A program made the translations under genes and the position numbers. The notes below the pieces were generated by a model. It was not told the origin of the DNA. It did not search any database and worked only from the letters and a program-made list of their open reading frames with translations. Source: Strigamia acuminata (lineage: Eukaryota > Arthropoda > Chilopoda > Geophilomorpha > Linotaeniidae). From it: 64,000 bases of DNA. The DNA is taken from the NCBI GenBank assembly GCA_949358305.1, contig OX442314.1, positions 40,866,581 to 40,930,580 on the forward strand, read 5' to 3'. The first letter of the stretch is position 1. Every line of letters begins with the position of its first letter. This document shows, one piece after another, positions 10,536 to 20,292 of this stretch.

Positions 10536-10841
10536 CGTAAAGATGGCATCATAATAACACGGAGTTCTATTCGTTTCCGAGCTCTTCAACTGGCGAAAGG
10601 TGAATTTAAAAACACACCAGGCATTTCATCTTTTGTAGCTTCGCAAGGGTGGTGCGACCGATACATGCACCACAAGGCATTAACATTGAAACAACGTACC
10701 AAAATTGCGCAGAAGTTACCCGAACAACTCGAAGCGAAAGTGGTTTCGTTCCATAGGTTCATTTTAAATTTACGGATGTGTCATGCTTATGAACTTTCGC
10801 AAATCAGTAACATGGACGCCGAGCCAGTGCGAGTTGTTTAG
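10536..10841 (+). pseudogene. pogo/Tigger-type transposase fragment
   Basis: A 101-codon frame contains a CENP-B-like HTH tail, GWCDRYMHHKALTLKQRTKI, then AQKLPEQLE and YELSQISNMDAEPV. The last matches the Tigger pattern Y-x-L-S-x-I-x-N-M-D-E-T-P, with the first catalytic Asp and the following Glu-Thr changed to Ala-Glu. It stops at 10839-10841 and no remaining catalytic domain follows. This is a different, more Tigger-like lineage than the complete element at 3829-7056. Confidence 0.7.
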
Positions 10842-11280
10842 TAGCTTTGTTAATTTATTTATGGTTTTCACTTTCACCACTACATTTTCCCTACACAGCA
10901 GCAGACAACTGGTTGATCCTGACCACGGCATTTGGTCTACGGGATCAAAATCAAGCAAACCGAAATAATGGTTGGCTAAATTTCCGGCATAATCATCCAC
11001 GATTTGATAAATTTGGAGTACAAGATTTCATCGAACGAGCTGAAATGATTTGGAAGTACAACCGACCCCTAGCAGATGCCACAGATGCCCGGCGAAGAAG
11101 CCATCTGAGGTTTCCCGTGCTCGAGAACCTCGCGGCCGTGGGTCTAGGTCAGGTCCCGGCGGTTGTATATATTATTTATTTCTTTATTTTTTGTTTTTAT
11201 TTTGTTGTTTAACGTACGGGACGGTTATCTTATCATGGAACAATTTTGCTTAATGGAAGAAGTAAATTGGAGTTTCCTTA
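10842..11280. other. No gene recognised
   Basis: Contains overlapping short plus frames (10847-11253) with no recognisable domain, and a moderately GC-rich patch near 11085-11160. Confidence 0.5.
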
Positions 11281-11620
11281 ATGGATAGAAATTGTTGGAG
11301 TTGCACCACCAATTACCGGTTTGCGTGCTATAGAACGTTATGAGCAGCAAAAAGGGCTGGCTTATTCAACTATCTATAAGTCAATAAGTGCGGAATTATG
11401 GCCACACATTTCTAGCACTAGAGATGGTAAAGAGGCGTGGGATGCACACTTGGCTCATTTTGAGCCGGTTTCCCATTCGCGTATTTGTGCTTTGTATGAT
11501 GAGTTAGCGGCGTTGAGAATTAAAATTAAAATTCAGCAACAATGGTTTACTTGCAAAATTTCGTTTGATAAAAAAAATGCCCGAATGTGGACCAAACAAA
11601 ATTTAAAAGGAGTTTACTGA
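11281..11620 (+). pseudogene. Copia-type gag fragment
   Basis: The frame reads LAYSTIYKSISAELWPHISS, then GKEAWDAHLAHFEP and RICALYDELAALR. This is the pattern of Copia gag polypeptides (a string of short helices with 'I...S...P.I....AKEAWD.L...FE...R...L...L..L+'). Only the middle of gag is present. There is no zinc knuckle and no downstream pol in register. An in-frame stop upstream (about 11280) and the abrupt end at 11620 indicate a relic. Confidence 0.6.
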
Positions 11621-13304
11621 CACTTTTGGCATAACAGCTCTAATATGAATTACGAATTACGAATGGTTTAGAAATTAAAAACATCCTTTATATTTCAGCA
11701 ATGAAGTGTGCTACCAATTTACGTCCCAAGAAAATTCTTTTCTATTATTTATAGCTTTCGCAATCAGAAATCTGCTTCCAGTGTATCAGATTGCAGTATG
11801 AACGGCAGTCCAAGCAAATGTTTTGCAACGGTTTACCAGTTAATGTCATCATGAATCAAGTAAAACTTATTTGGCAAGTCGGCCTAGCAGCCCCAAACCT
11901 TCCCGTATCACTTGCACGTCGTACACCACCGAAACAAAGCAAAGCAACTTCAACTAAGTTTGGGGATATTGTTACTAGGTATAATAAAGTTAAAACACTG
12001 GATCAAGTCACTGGCACCACGAAAAGACAAGATAGCAATTACGGTAAGTGAAATTATTATTAGATTAATTTAGTGTTTTATATCTGAGTTTGTATCTAAG
12101 TTTTCTAAGCTAAATAAATAACTATTTGGATTTTACACAATAAATCATTTCCAACATGAATCGGAAATCGTACAATTATTCATCGACCATGTCACCCATC
12201 TATACCTACAATAGATACAGAAAAGTATGTAAGAAAGATCTGGACAATGTAATAACACAAATGTTTTCCAAGTGACCATTTAGATAAGAAAAAGACAAGA
12301 AAACAATTAAGTGAACTTATCAAAGTGGATGCAAGTAAGCAAGTCAAACAGCAAAATTCATGACAATTGGCAAATGCTACACACTTGCATAAGGAGTGCA
12401 GTCCTACAAATACCAAAATTATTTCAACCAGAGCTCTTTTAGCATGACCCAGGGGTGACCACAAGGAGGTAGAGAGTTGGATTTGAAACCCCCACTTTCA
12501 AATAGACAAAAAAGAGCAGTTATGAAAGAATCATACATACAGCCAAATTGTTTAAAAAAAAGTAAGGTAATTCAGATTTGTCATTTCAAGCAAGAATTCA
12601 CAAAACTTTAGTATAGGCCGTGATAACAACCTAATTAGCCTTAAAAAACAAGTTTCCAAATTTAGGGATACTCAACAGGAACAAGAGTGGAGCAAGCATC
12701 TGTTGTTCAAAGATGGTTGTACATGATTGAAAACACCAACAGGTTACGAGGATGTTTTGGCTTCAGTGATAGACGACTGTGAGTGCAAGCTGGAAGAGAG
12801 CACGGTAAGTTCTTGCCACAAAAGTCCAAAAACGTCCATATCCAATGGCAATTTGTTTTTGCTTTCCAAAAGAAAAAAAATACTTTGGCCACAGTAACGC
12901 ATGTTTCTGCTGCAAAAACACACCAAAAATGCTGCAAGTCAATTACAATTGTTCTTTGGGCCCAAAAAAAGAAATTAATTTCTCCAGAATAAATTTTTTT
13001 TCTACAATTTTTAGAAAATCCAATCCCAAAAGTATCAGGAGAAAGAGGAGGAATCAGCCTTCGTACCTACGCTGGACGATGGAAAGATTTGCCAACGAAA
13101 TGAAAGATCGAGCCGCTTCCATCGGATTTACAAATAAATAATCAGTTTAAAAAATAAGATACACCAATCAAGATTCAAGAGCAAAAAAAAGAGTTATTTT
13201 CTGAGCCCATTGTAAACTCTCATTTCGAATTAAGATTAGGCCTAAAATGGATTCCAAACACTCGATTCGAGACCAAAACCAAGAAATATTAATAAAAAAT
13301 CGAA
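11621..13304. other. No gene recognised; dispersed repeat within
   Basis: AT-rich DNA. An 86-codon plus frame (11791-12051) followed by a good-looking GT donor (GGTAAGTG, 12043) could be a stray exon, but I recognise no domain. About 12360-12480 shares sequence with 32640-32890 (see repeat entry). Confidence 0.45.
12368..12478. repeat. Dispersed repeat shared with 32640-32890
   Basis: Both places carry AAATGCTACA..., then CCAGGGGTGACCAC, GGAGGTAGAGAGTTGGATTT and a short CCCCC run. On the minus strand the run reads GGGGTTTCAAATCC in this copy, which faintly resembles a tRNA-type B box, so a tRNA-derived SINE is possible but unproven. Confidence 0.55.
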
Positions 13305-13309
13305 CCATC

Positions 13310-13437
13310 TGTAGCATAGTGAATAAAGGATAACCTCATTGCTTGAACGCTAGCTAACTTGTGTTTAATGTACTCTATGACCTTGCACTCCTCCTTGCGC
13401 CTCGCGCCCTCTATCGGTTACATTTAACAACACTACA
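13310..13437 (-). repeat. 3' LTR of Gypsy 1 (128 bp)
   Basis: Identical to 17935-18062. At 128 bp it is short for a Gypsy LTR. In plus orientation it runs TGTAGCATAGTG...AACACTACA. The adjoining TCCCTCCCCTT (13438-13448) is, on the minus strand, the purine tract AAGGGGAGGGA that primes plus-strand DNA. Confidence 0.95.
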
Positions 13438-13583
13438 TCCCTCCCCTTGTCCGGAGTACAACAACAATCAAGAACAATTCGACAAACATTAAATTTGATA
13501 ACAATAATTCGACACCAAAACAATAATTAATAAAATTCGACAATCAATAAGTTCTATCACAATTCAGTATATAGTTCACAGTT

Positions 13584-16500
13584 TCACTTTTTTCTCTTCT
13601 TGCAACACATATCATAGTCCTTTTGCCACGACGGCTTGTTTGTTTTCCTATTTGATTTCCTCAGCACGAATGGATCCTCGGGTTCCGGCACAGCCGGGAT
13701 ATCCTCCGGTTCCTGAGCGGGTGGAACAATTCCCTGCTCCCCTCTCTCTTCCACTCTCGACTCCGTATCACATAATGGCGTTTTTTCCTCACTTTCATCA
13801 CTCGTCTCCAGCTGCGGGTCCCTTCCTCTCCCTCCGTCATCCTCATCCATCTCCCCATCCCCCTGTCTTACTCTCTCCAATTCCTCCCCTCTCTCTTGAC
13901 GTATCTTCTTGAAGAACGATGAGTTTCGCACCACGTTCTGTCTTCCCCTGTTGGCTGTCACTTGAGAACCCGCTATCGCTATAATTCTGAACGGTTCCGG
14001 ATCATACGGTGTTGTTAGTTTATTCACCTTCCTTCTTCTCACCAGGACTACGTCTCCCACCAATAGCCCGTGTTCCCGAACATGCCTCTTTCCATCTGCC
14101 AAACTCTTCATACTCCCCTTCTTTTCCTCATCTCTCTTCCTCATTATCGCATCGTTTGGCCTCACGAAAACTTGTGGTAACCTGGTCTTAATCGGTCTGC
14201 CGTACATCGCGTCGGCCGGCGAAACTCCCGTGGTCGCATGTGGAGTCGCGCGGTAATTTAGAAGGAACTCGTGGACTTCCTCGTGCCATTTCCGTCCCTC
14301 CGTAACCGCCGTCAAGATCGCTTTGTTTAAAGTTTTCATTAAACGTTCAACTTCTCCGTTCGCTTCGGGCCACAGCGGCGTAACTCGATGGTGTCGCACG
14401 CCCATTTCGGCCAGAAAATCCGCGAACTCGCATGACGAAAATGGCGGTCCGTTATCGGACTTCACCGTCTCCGGGATGCCCAACTCCGAGAAACGCTTTC
14501 TCAGAAGCGCGATGACGCCCCGAGCCCCCGTCGACGACACGCCGTCCACAAATGGGAAGCGTGAATACTCGTCTACGATGACAAATAAAATCCTGCCGTC
14601 GGGAAACGGTCCTAAAAAGTCAATTGCGACCTTCTGCCAAGGCCGGTCGGGTAAACTGGACATCTCCAATGGGGTCCTCGATTTTGTCACCACGGTTGCT
14701 TGGCAAGGAATGCATCCCGCTATAAGCCGCTCCACCCGCATATCAATTCCGGGAAACCACACCTTTTGGCGTAAGAGCATCTTGGTTTTCACCACTCCCT
14801 GATGTCCCCGGTGAGCGATCTCCACTACTTTGTCTCTTAGTGACTCGGGCACCACAATTCGATCGCCCCGAAGGATGATTCCGTCCTCAGTATTCGTAAA
14901 TTCTTCCTGCAACATTTTAAACGGTTTTAAACATTCTTTTTTCCATGTTTTCTCACGTTCTGCTCCCTCCTGTGTCAGCGCTTGTTGTAAAAGTTTCAAA
15001 CTGACATCCTCGTTTGTACACTTCGCAATCTCCTCCCATGTTAGTGATTTCGGCACACGAGTCCTGACCACGAAATTAACATATCCCTCCACGGTCCTCG
15101 ACATGGCGCCGTCCTTCAGGCCTCTTGTCCCCGTATGTCGCGACATATAATCGCTGGGGTTGGAATTTCCTCTCGTGTACTTTACCTCGAACACATATTG
15201 TTGTATTCGAAGGCAAAGCCTCTCTATCCTTGCCGAAGGTCGCGCTTTGCGGTTCCCGAAAATGCTTATTAACGGCTTGTGATCTGTGAAAAGGGTAAAC
15301 ATTGTTCCATATAAGTATAAATAGAAGTGCTCGATGGCCCAAATTGCCGCCAAGGTTTCACGTTCAATTTGAGAGTATCTACTCTCTACATCCGTTAAAG
15401 TCCGGCTGGCATACGCCACTACTCGAGGTTCGCTCTCGCCGCTCCTAATTTGCGCCAAAATTGCGCCGAGTCCATTTGGCCCCGCGTCTACCGTCAGGTG
15501 CGTGCTTGCCGTCGGGTCATGATAGGCCAGCGTGTTCCTATTTCCGAGCTGCTCCTTTATGCACATCCACGCCTCCTGATGTTCCTTTTCCCATCGAAAC
15601 GGCCCATTTGAACTTTTCGTCAGGTCCCGCAACGGTTTCAAAATTTTCGCCATATCTCTGACGAAACGAGCACAATAAACTACCATACCGAGCAGACTCT
15701 TTACCTCCGCTGACGATTTTGGGATTTCCATCTTATCGATTGCCTCCACTTTTCGTGGGTCAATTGAGACCCCGGCCGCTGAAAATACATGTCCAAAAAA
15801 CACTATCTCACCACGGCGCACCTCACATTTGTCCTCGTTTAAAGTCAGTCCTTTTTTTTCCAGTCGCTTCAAAACGGCGTGCAGCGCCGCGTCGTGTACC
15901 TCCACAGTTTTTCCTACAATGAAAATGTCATCAACAATGTTAATGCAACCCTGCAAACCCTCGATCACTTGACGTATGGTGTCCTGGAATAACTCAGAAG
16001 CTGAGTTTATCCCAAACAATAGCCTTTTAAAACGAAATAGGCCCACATGAGTCGCAAAGACAGTATATTTACGAGATTCCGCATCTAACTCAACTTGATT
16101 GAATCCATGATTCAAATCGAGTTTTGAAAAAAACCGCGCTCCCTCCGCCAGCGCCACAATGTCTTCCAACCGCGGCGAAGTGTGCCTAACCCTTTTAATC
16201 GCTCTGTTCACTTCCCTTGCGTCAACACAGAGGCGGATCGCGTCGGGGTCCGGGTCTTTGGGTTTGTCCACGCAGTGGATCGGTGAGACCCACGGCGTCG
16301 GCCCCATTCCTTCGTCGATCCGTTCGATCACATCCATTTGCAGCAATCGGTCGAGTTCTTTTTCGACCTTCTTTCTTAATCGAAATGGCAGTGGGCGGTA
16401 GCGCTGCGCCACCGGCGCTACTTCCTCGTCCACGTGTAGGTGAATTTGGTATTCCTTGAGTTTTCCCACTCCCTGGAATAATTTGGGATATTGTCTTTTT

Positions 16501-17870
16501 ATCTCCTCCTCCAACGTTGTTTTCTTGATATTGTTCACCACCTGCACGATTCCCAGTTGTTTCGCCGTTGCGTAATTCAACAATGACTCACCCGGCCGAT
16601 CCACCACGTACGCCGTCGCTTCTAATTCCATCTCTTCGTAACGGATCATTAATGTCACTCGGCCCAATAATGGCAGCGGCTCGGATGATCCATACGTCAT
16701 CAGCTTAGCACGACTTTCCTTCAACATCGGTTTTAACTTCATCGCCCAATAATCCTCTCTGCCCAAAACATTCACTGAAGTTCCCGAATCAACGATGAAT
16801 CTCGTATCCCTACGCTCTTCCCCCACTGTCAAACACACTTCCGGCATCTTTGGGCTCCCCTTTCTGCCGTCTGAACACAAACCGATTGTAAACAACTCCT
16901 CATCATCACTCTCCTCGACATAGTCGCACTTCACTGCATTTATTTTGTTATTAGCTTCCGCCCCCTCCTCTCGCTTTACTCGACAAAAGCGCACGAAATG
17001 ACCCGTCTTACCGCATCCCCGACACGCCACTCCCCTCGCCGGACAGTCCTGTGGCGTGACGTGTGGCCACGCTCGACCGCAATTAAAACACTTCCTATTT
17101 CCCGAGCCACGGGATCCGCCGAATCCGCCACGAGCCGCGCCACCTGTCGATTCTCTCCTACGGTACCCCGTTTCACTGTTCGCTCTCCTCCTGCCCTCAG
17201 TCGATGCTCGAACCAGGTTAATTTCACCCGTTACCTCTTTCTCGCTACCTTCCATTTGTTTTGCTTGCCACTCCGAGGCTTCGTATCCTCGGCCCAGGTC
17301 CAGAAGCTCTTTCAATGTCAGCGTATCATCACGCAACGCCTGTCGTCGTAATCGGTTCAAACTTGTCCCCAGAATTATTTGGGATTTAATCTCGCGGTCA
17401 TCGTCCTTAAAATCGCATCCCACCGCTAAATGTCTCAATCTCATCTGGTATTTATCTAACGGTTCCGTCGCCTCCTGGCGGGACATTCGGAATGTATAAA
17501 TGCAAAATTCCGTATTCTTTTTGGGAATAAAATAGGCAGTTAATGCGTCCTTTACCGTTTTATAGTTCTTATCCTCCTCCTCTATCACTAAAGTCTCATA
17601 AACGGCGAACACCTCCTCACCCGCCTGGTGAAGTAACGTCGCCATTTTCCTCATATCGTCCTTGATTCCCGCCGCCAACATAAACATTTCCAGCCTGCTA
17701 ATCCACCTTTGCCAACGCTGGGATTGAGTGGTGGTCTCGCCATGAACATCGAATGGTGGGATGCCTGCCGACCGCAGAAAACCAGACGTCGCCGTTTCAT
17801 CCGCCATATTGTCGCGTTTCGCGTCTGTTTTACTCTCCTCCTCGCACAATTCCATCAGCCGCAACCACAC
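13584..17870 (-). CDS. Gag-Pol polyprotein of Gypsy 1
   Basis: A single 1428-codon frame. Domains in order: capsid-like gag (about residues 35-210); two zinc knuckles near 255-300 (CFNCGRAWPHVTPQDCP, CRGCGKTGHFVRFC); aspartic protease with FIVDSGTSVNVLG near 360. Reverse transcriptase follows (FFSKLDLNHGFNQVEL, LLFGINSASELFQ, catalytic INIVDDIFIVG), then RNase H (LTVDAGPNGLGAILAQ, VAYASRTL, FTDHKPL). Integrase has a zinc domain (HRGHQG...CIPCQ) and the D,D,E core (VAIDFLGPF, VKSDNGPPF, EANGEVERL). Gag and Pol share one frame with no shift. The ATG at codon 1, codon 6 or codon 22 (MADETATSGF) could start it. After integrase comes an acidic/basic tail without a chromodomain. No env. Confidence 0.95.
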   Translation of the reverse strand: MWLRLMELCEEESKTDAKRDNMADETATSGFLRSAGIPPFDVHGETTTQSQRWQRWISRLEMFMLAAGIKDDMRKMATLLHQAGEEVFAVYETLVIEEEDKNYKTVKDALTAYFIPKKNTEFCIYTFRMSRQEATEPLDKYQMRLRHLAVGCDFKDDDREIKSQIILGTSLNRLRRQALRDDTLTLKELLDLGRGYEASEWQAKQMEGSEKEVTGEINLVRASTEGRRRANSETGYRRRESTGGAARGGFGGSRGSGNRKCFNCGRAWPHVTPQDCPARGVACRGCGKTGHFVRFCRVKREEGAEANNKINAVKCDYVEESDDEELFTIGLCSDGRKGSPKMPEVCLTVGEERRDTRFIVDSGTSVNVLGREDYWAMKLKPMLKESRAKLMTYGSSEPLPLLGRVTLMIRYEEMELEATAYVVDRPGESLLNYATAKQLGIVQVVNNIKKTTLEEEIKRQYPKLFQGVGKLKEYQIHLHVDEEVAPVAQRYRPLPFRLRKKVEKELDRLLQMDVIERIDEGMGPTPWVSPIHCVDKPKDPDPDAIRLCVDAREVNRAIKRVRHTSPRLEDIVALAEGARFFSKLDLNHGFNQVELDAESRKYTVFATHVGLFRFKRLLFGINSASELFQDTIRQVIEGLQGCINIVDDIFIVGKTVEVHDAALHAVLKRLEKKGLTLNEDKCEVRRGEIVFFGHVFSAAGVSIDPRKVEAIDKMEIPKSSAEVKSLLGMVVYCARFVRDMAKILKPLRDLTKSSNGPFRWEKEHQEAWMCIKEQLGNRNTLAYHDPTASTHLTVDAGPNGLGAILAQIRSGESEPRVVAYASRTLTDVESRYSQIERETLAAIWAIEHFYLYLYGTMFTLFTDHKPLISIFGNRKARPSARIERLCLRIQQYVFEVKYTRGNSNPSDYMSRHTGTRGLKDGAMSRTVEGYVNFVVRTRVPKSLTWEEIAKCTNEDVSLKLLQQALTQEGAEREKTWKKECLKPFKMLQEEFTNTEDGIILRGDRIVVPESLRDKVVEIAHRGHQGVVKTKMLLRQKVWFPGIDMRVERLIAGCIPCQATVVTKSRTPLEMSSLPDRPWQKVAIDFLGPFPDGRILFVIVDEYSRFPFVDGVSSTGARGVIALLRKRFSELGIPETVKSDNGPPFSSCEFADFLAEMGVRHHRVTPLWPEANGEVERLMKTLNKAILTAVTEGRKWHEEVHEFLLNYRATPHATTGVSPADAMYGRPIKTRLPQVFVRPNDAIMRKRDEEKKGSMKSLADGKRHVREHGLLVGDVVLVRRRKVNKLTTPYDPEPFRIIAIAGSQVTANRGRQNVVRNSSFFKKIRQERGEELERVRQGDGEMDEDDGGRGRDPQLETSDESEEKTPLCDTESRVEERGEQGIVPPAQEPEDIPAVPEPEDPFVLRKSNRKTNKPSWQKDYDMCCKKRKK

Positions 17871-17934
17871 CGCTCATTTACTGTTCGTATGCACTCGTAT
17901 CGCGTCTATTTCATCAAACTTCCCTCGTCGCCAA

Positions 17935-18062
17935 TGTAGCATAGTGAATAAAGGATAACCTCATTGCTTGAACGCTAGCTAACTTGTGTTTAATGTACTC
18001 TATGACCTTGCACTCCTCCTTGCGCCTCGCGCCCTCTATCGGTTACATTTAACAACACTACA
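17935..18062 (-). repeat. 5' LTR of Gypsy 1 (128 bp)
   Basis: Identical to the other LTR. On the element strand the next bases are TTGGCGACGAGGG (minus, from 17934 down), which occupy the primer-binding-site position. I cannot name the tRNA from memory with confidence. Confidence 0.95.
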
Positions 18063-18067
18063 CCATC

Positions 18068-18525
18068 CACTCAAAATCCAACGTGAATACAGCTCCTTGG
18101 TCCTGCATCGATGTAATACTCCACGAATACAACCGAAAAACGAATGGAAATTGCGAAATATATCGAAGCGAAAAGACACGACCCCGATAGAAAACAACGG
18201 CAAACGAAGCGCGAAATGGAACGAACAGCACAAAACACGTGACTGTTGCTATGCCGACAGAAAAGCATCAGTATTGGTTGAATATTACATAACTTAATAA
18301 CAGTTGTTCCTACCAGAGCGGCGCTGCAAAAACTCAGTGTCAAGGAATTTTGAATTTTGACAAAAAAATGAATAAAACAAAATTTTTTAAATGTCAGACA
18401 ATTTCTGTTTAAATACCCAATCATAACAATCATCGAACAAAAAATTTCGAATTTGGAAAAATCAATTAAAACAGAATTACAATTAAAGCGACAGAACGAT
18501 GAAGAGATTGAATTTAAAAAGGATT
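18068..18525. other. Right flank of Gypsy 1, no gene recognised
   Basis: About 460 bp of AT-rich sequence with short frames lacking motifs. Confidence 0.5.
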
Positions 18526-18720
18526 TGGATCTCCGACATCAGAGATGGAAGTGGACAATGCGGAATTAAGCACGAGAAAACTGTCTCGTACACGTGCCAG
18601 AGCAATGGCGTCGTCGAACGGTACAACAGAATAATTATGGAGAAAACGAGATTTCTACTCAAATGGTCGCTGTTGCAAGATAGTTTTTGGGCCAAAGCTC
18701 TGGCAACGGCCGTTTACATG
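18526..18720 (+). pseudogene. Copia integrase fragment
   Basis: Within 18499-18813 the frame reads GIKHEKTVSYTCQSNGVVER, then YNRIIMEKTRFLLKW and FWAKALATAVYM. This is the classic Copia integrase block containing the catalytic Glu (QNGV-x-ER-x-NR) and the following helix. Only this block survives. The frame then enters an A/T-rich stretch with a run of T. Confidence 0.8.
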
Positions 18721-18840
18721 ATTATGGAGTTAATGAAAGAAATCTACTCATACCTGAAGCTTATCGGTAATATTGAAAATATATATCTTTTTTTTTTTTT
18801 TGGTTTTTTTTAAATATTATTTGTTGTTTTAATATCTTTA

Positions 18841-19515
18841 CGTCGATTTTTTGCTCGAAGAGGTGTGCCAAATACAATTTATTCGGATAACGCCAAAACT
18901 TTCAAACGTGCGGACTTGGAATTAAGAGTTTTAATGAGCAATATTCGTAAAGAAGAAATAAGCGGGTTTTTAACAAAAAATAGAATAGAATGGAAGTTTA
19001 TTGTTGAAAGGGCAGCCTGGTGGGGAGGGTTTTAGGAGAGGTTAGTTCAGTCGGTGAAGACATGCTTAAAAAAGATTTTGGGGAAACGAGTCTTAACCTT
19101 TGAAGAACTTAACACCACCCTCTGTGAAGTGGAAGCCATGGTCAACTCTAGACCGATATCTTATGTTTACGGCAATACGAACGAAAGAGAACCCCTAACC
19201 TCTTCCCATTTTTGGTGGGTAAAAGACAAGTAACACTACAAGCACTCATTTGGTGGATGCGAAGGAGTTGCAGTCTCATGCTACCGAGTTATTAAAACGT
19301 TGGAAATTAAGAGAGAGAGTTATGAGACAGATTTGGGTGAGGTGGAGAAGGGAGTATTTAACGGAACTTAGGGTTTTTAAGACGGCAAGAGAGCACAAAG
19401 AGTTACAAAAGGACGACGTGGTCCTTATACAGGACGAAAACCAACCGCGCTCAACCTGGTCAATGGGACAAGTGGTCGAGGTGTACCCAGGACGGGACGG
19501 ACGGGTTAGATCTTA
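18841..19515 (+). pseudogene. BEL/Pao integrase C-terminus and DUF5641 domain, broken
   Basis: The first frame gives GVPNTIYSDNAKTFKRADLE (integrase, second Asp), WKFIVERAAWWGGF, a stop where a Trp is expected (TAG at 19033-19035), then RLVQSVKTCLKKILGKRVL and EVEAMVNSRPIS. After a frame change near 19220 the 19250-19515 frame gives WRREYLTELRVFKTAREHK and WSMGQVVEVYPGRDGRVRS, the C-terminal domain that follows integrase in BEL/Pao elements. At least one stop and one frameshift make it inactive. Homology ends exactly where the RING-like frame begins. Confidence 0.85.
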
Positions 19516-20292
19516 AGCGAAAATCGCATTCTTATTGACGTGAGAGATGTTCCCATTGTTTATGAACCTGCTAAGGGACATCCCAATCGAAGGGCTTACG
19601 TTATTGACCTACTCATTGCAAAGCATGGCGCAGACGATATTTTAAATCAGATTAGTAGGAAGAACAGGATGGCTAATATAGACGCGAATGCGGATGCGAA
19701 TCCAGTGTTGTTTGCCGAACGGGAATTAAGAGAAAGCATCAAACAATTCCTGGAGTTGGTTCCTAATCCTAAAAGGTATTTTGGAAACGAACACAGAACA
19801 GTCAGTGACTTGTATATGGCGCATGTGAATGCTTGCATAACAAACAAGTATCAACTGGGTTGGAAAAGGGATCTGACACAACTGATGAAGGATCACCATT
19901 ACCTTCTCATGCCAATTGTGAGGGAAATAAAACAATTGGATACACAGGCCAGGGTTTCTACCATCGATGATTCAGCGGCAAAAAACCCGAAGGTTCCTCA
20001 GGTCAGGCAGCGGAAATGCTCGACTTGCACCGTGCCAATGCCGGAACCTATTGCCGAATTGTTTTTCAAGAAGTGGTTCCTGGAAATGGAGGATAAAATT
20101 AAAGAATATCAACAGAACAAGGCACTTGAATATCAGTGCGAAATAGCAGCAGCGAAGGAAAATGATCAGCTTGTAAAGTGCAAATTCTGTTTTGAAGAAC
20201 GACTGAAGAAGGACATTGGTTGGTGTCCTGCCGGAAATTCATTTTGCAAGGATTGTATTTTGGCCAGAAGACAAGCCAGATCTCTTGTCTGA
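19513..20292 (+). CDS. RNF216/TRIAD3-like RING protein fragment
   Basis: An open frame (TTA at 19513 to TGA at 20290) without a clear ATG start. Its C-terminal end reads CKFCFEERLKKDIGWCPAGN followed by SFCKDC, a first-RING half like that of RNF216 E3 ligases. It is preceded by a helical, Glu/Lys-rich stretch (about residues 185-225), as in that family. The first two thirds show a possible ubiquitin-ligase helical region and a small CSTC motif near residue 165. IBR and RING2 domains are absent in the next kilobase, so it is a fragment, or the 5' part of a gene whose later exons are beyond recognition. It abuts the BEL/Pao relic at 19515. Could be a retrogene remnant or element cargo. Confidence 0.45.
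   Translation, partial: LSENRILIDVRDVPIVYEPAKGHPNRRAYVIDLLIAKHGADDILNQISRKNRMANIDANADANPVLFAERELRESIKQFLELVPNPKRYFGNEHRTVSDLYMAHVNACITNKYQLGWKRDLTQLMKDHHYLLMPIVREIKQLDTQARVSTIDDSAAKNPKVPQVRQRKCSTCTVPMPEPIAELFFKKWFLEMEDKIKEYQQNKALEYQCEIAAAKENDQLVKCKFCFEERLKKDIGWCPAGNSFCKDCILARRQARSLV

Larger units (their letters stand above)
13305..18067 (-). mobile_element. Gypsy LTR retrotransposon 1, apparently intact
   Basis: Two LTRs (13310-13437 and 17935-18062) identical as read, flanked by 5-bp target duplications CCATC (13305-13309, 18063-18067). Each LTR starts TG and ends CA in plus orientation. A purine tract lies next to the left (3') LTR and the primer-binding region next to the right (5') LTR, so the element is on the minus strand. 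One uninterrupted 1428-codon Gag-Pol frame fills the interior. Identical LTRs and an open frame mean a very recent insertion, likely capable of moving. Confidence 0.95.

Noticed and set aside
10909-10921. CTGGTTGATCCTG, identical to the 5' end of 18S rRNA
   Set aside because: Only 13 bases match; the following bases depart from 18S at once. Chance match.
12368-12478. tRNA gene or SINE on the minus strand (B-box-like GGTTTCAAATCC)
   Set aside because: No A box at the right distance and no cloverleaf that I can draw; kept only as a dispersed repeat.
13640-17958. Many plus-strand ORFs of 60-160 codons
   Set aside because: They are opposite-strand shadows of the intact Gypsy 1 Gag-Pol frame and carry no motifs.
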